Source: Edwardsiella anguillarum ET080813
GTDB taxonomy: Bacteria; Pseudomonadota; Gammaproteobacteria; Enterobacterales; Enterobacteriaceae
Direction: 5' to 3'
Assembly (NCBI RefSeq): GCF_000264765.2
Contig: NZ_CP006665.1
Span: forward strand, 1 to 64,000
DNA length: 64,000 nt
The notes below the pieces were generated by a model that saw only the letters and a program-made list of their open reading frames with translations, was not told the origin of the DNA and searched no databases. Below, in pieces: positions 62,908-64,000 of the stretch. The position numbers and the translations under genes were made by a program. How positions within the stretch are numbered: the first letter of the stretch is position 1; the number at the start of each line of letters is the position of its first letter.

Positions 62908-64000
62908 ATGGCGCTAAAAAATCTAAAAAGCTTATCCGATCTGGCTAAAGCGGCAACTGGTAAACGAGGCAAGGAGATCCTTGTCGTTCCTGTCGATGAT
63001 GTTGTATCTAAGGTGCAGGTCAGAAAGCGCTTTCGTAAAATTGAAGAACTCGCGGCTACTATACTTACAGATGGGCAGCAATCACCCATTATCGTGTCCC
63101 CTAAAAATGAGCATGGTAAGTATGTAATTCAGAAGGGAGAGCGACGTTGGCGAGCCTGTAAGCACGCTGGAATTGAGACAATCGAGCTGATCATTAATGA
63201 CCAAGAGTTAAATCCTCTAGACGAAACTGCCGGGGAGCTCATCGAGAACATCCAGCGTGATGATCTCACTCCAATGGAGATCGCCCTAGCCTTGAATAAG
63301 TTCGTTGAGGATGGATGGTCGCAGCGAAAGATTGGTGAACGTATTGGCAAGAGTGTTTCGTTTGTCTCGACACATCTGTCCTTACTGAAACTGCCTATGT
63401 GTGTGCAAGAACTGTATGAACATGACATGTGTTCTGACATCGAAACACTAAACAACTTGCGACTGTTGTTTGATCTAGATGAGTCTCGGTGTCAAACAGT
63501 CTGTTCTGCTGCTCTGAGTGACGGTATCTCTCGCAAGCAGAGTAGAGAGTATTTAACCGATGCTAAGGTTGCTTTGCTGAAGCTTCCTGACTGTGTGCAA
63601 GACGTCTATGAAAAGGGATTATGTACTGATGTTGATACCTTGAAAAATCTTGGTCTCTTGTTCGATGTGGATGAGAATCGCTGCCGTACTGTTTGTGCTG
63701 TAGCTTTGACCGATGGGATATCCAGTAAACAAAGTTTGGAGATCTTGAATGATGCCAAGCGTGTTAAGGAGGATATTCATAATTCTGGCTCTACTGAGCA
63801 TCGAGGCATGGATCAGAATATCACTCATACTGGTGTAGAATTAGGTTCTGAATCAGGTTCTGAATCAGGTTCTGAATCAGGTTCTGAATCAGGTTCTGCA
63901 CCGGAGACTAACCCTGATTTGAGTAGTGGTGTAGTAACTCCGTCGCCTAAGAGCAAAGAGTGGAAGAATGCCCGTGCGGAAAATTTGATCTTTACTGTCA
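62908..64000 (+). CDS. parB: ParB/KorB-like partition protein, cut by the window edge
   Basis: At least 364 residues; the 3' end is outside the window. Order: ParB N-domain (VRKRFRKIEELAATI, then QKGERRWRACKHAG, the CTP motif, and ENIQRDDLTPMEIALALNKF); helix-turn-helix WSQRKIGERIGKSVSFVSTH; then a KorB-like DNA-binding unit of 64 residues present twice in tandem (about residues 159-222 and 223-286); then a flexible linker with GSES repeats (DNA 63844-63891). It probably binds TTTCACATGTGAAA sites with ParA as partner. No start ambiguity: ATG at 62908. Confidence 0.92.
   Translation, partial: MALKNLKSLSDLAKAATGKRGKEILVVPVDDVVSKVQVRKRFRKIEELAATILTDGQQSPIIVSPKNEHGKYVIQKGERRWRACKHAGIETIELIINDQELNPLDETAGELIENIQRDDLTPMEIALALNKFVEDGWSQRKIGERIGKSVSFVSTHLSLLKLPMCVQELYEHDMCSDIETLNNLRLLFDLDESRCQTVCSAALSDGISRKQSREYLTDAKVALLKLPDCVQDVYEKGLCTDVDTLKNLGLLFDVDENRCRTVCAVALTDGISSKQSLEILNDAKRVKEDIHNSGSTEHRGMDQNITHTGVELGSESGSESGSESGSESGSAPETNPDLSSGVVTPSPKSKEWKNARAENLIFTV

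Overview
The window is part of a large conjugative multiresistance plasmid from an enteric gammaproteobacterium. The evidence is the density of enterobacterial mobile elements (Tn1721, a Tn5403-type transposon, ISEcp1, IS26, ISCR2, an IS5075-type IS, an IS5/ISKpn26-type IS) and a backbone with an F-type mating-pair gene block (traF-traH-traG), a FlhDC-like activator pair, an iteron origin and ParA/ParB. The gene complement of the transfer region resembles the IncA/C and SXT/R391 group, but I cannot assign an incompatibility type by eye. No naming below was checked against a database.

Positions 1-28963 are a stacked resistance island. From left to right: a Tn1721-type tetracycline segment (partial tnpA, truncated hydrolase, pecM-like exporter gene, tetA(A), tetR(A), 38-bp end, tnpA 3' part); an 11.56-kb Tn5403-type transposon (5488-17046) carrying arsR-arsD-arsA-arsB-arsC, with arsB split by a 2.75-kb ISEcp1 unit that also carries an MBL-fold gene; the right end of a broken IS26; a GC-rich piece with a serine recombinase and five palindromes; ISCR2, a glmM fragment and sul2 with traces of a guaA-targeting integrative element (GIsul2-like); and a Tn21-family transposon remnant whose outer end is split by an IS5075-type IS and whose distal chemotaxis-receptor gene is cut by an IS5-type IS.

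Positions 28964-64000 are plasmid backbone, with lower GC and operon-like spacing. They hold a nuclease-like gene cut by the IS, a Tus-like replication-terminator protein, small unknown genes, an SF1 helicase, traF-traH-traG, a candidate entry-exclusion gene, a Ner-like regulator, a lytic transglycosylase, a FlhD/FlhC-like activator pair, and a parM-parR-hns-like operon. Next come a MobI-like gene, a replication initiator with about 19 iterons and two DnaA boxes, a lead of unknown genes (C-H-D triad protein, PD-(D/E)XK nuclease, DsbA-like oxidoreductase), a ParB-domain protein, ParA, and a ParB cut by the window edge.

The parM gene is split exactly by a 6.9-kb Tn3-family transposon (44539-51439, 5-bp target duplication) carrying a formaldehyde-detoxification operon (frmR-frmA-VOC-frmB). 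The actin-type partition operon is therefore broken, while the ParA/ParB system remains.

Two sequence networks tie the backbone together. A palindrome, TTTCACATGTGAAA, occurs in a nine-copy, 48-bp-period array (57901-58342) and singly upstream of parA, near traF and elsewhere; it is the best candidate for the ParB site. A second near-palindrome, GCCCAAAATGGGC, lies 70-95 bp upstream of the helicase, traF and parM starts and is a candidate site for the FlhDC-like activator. The ParB has a 64-residue tandem duplication in its DNA-binding half.
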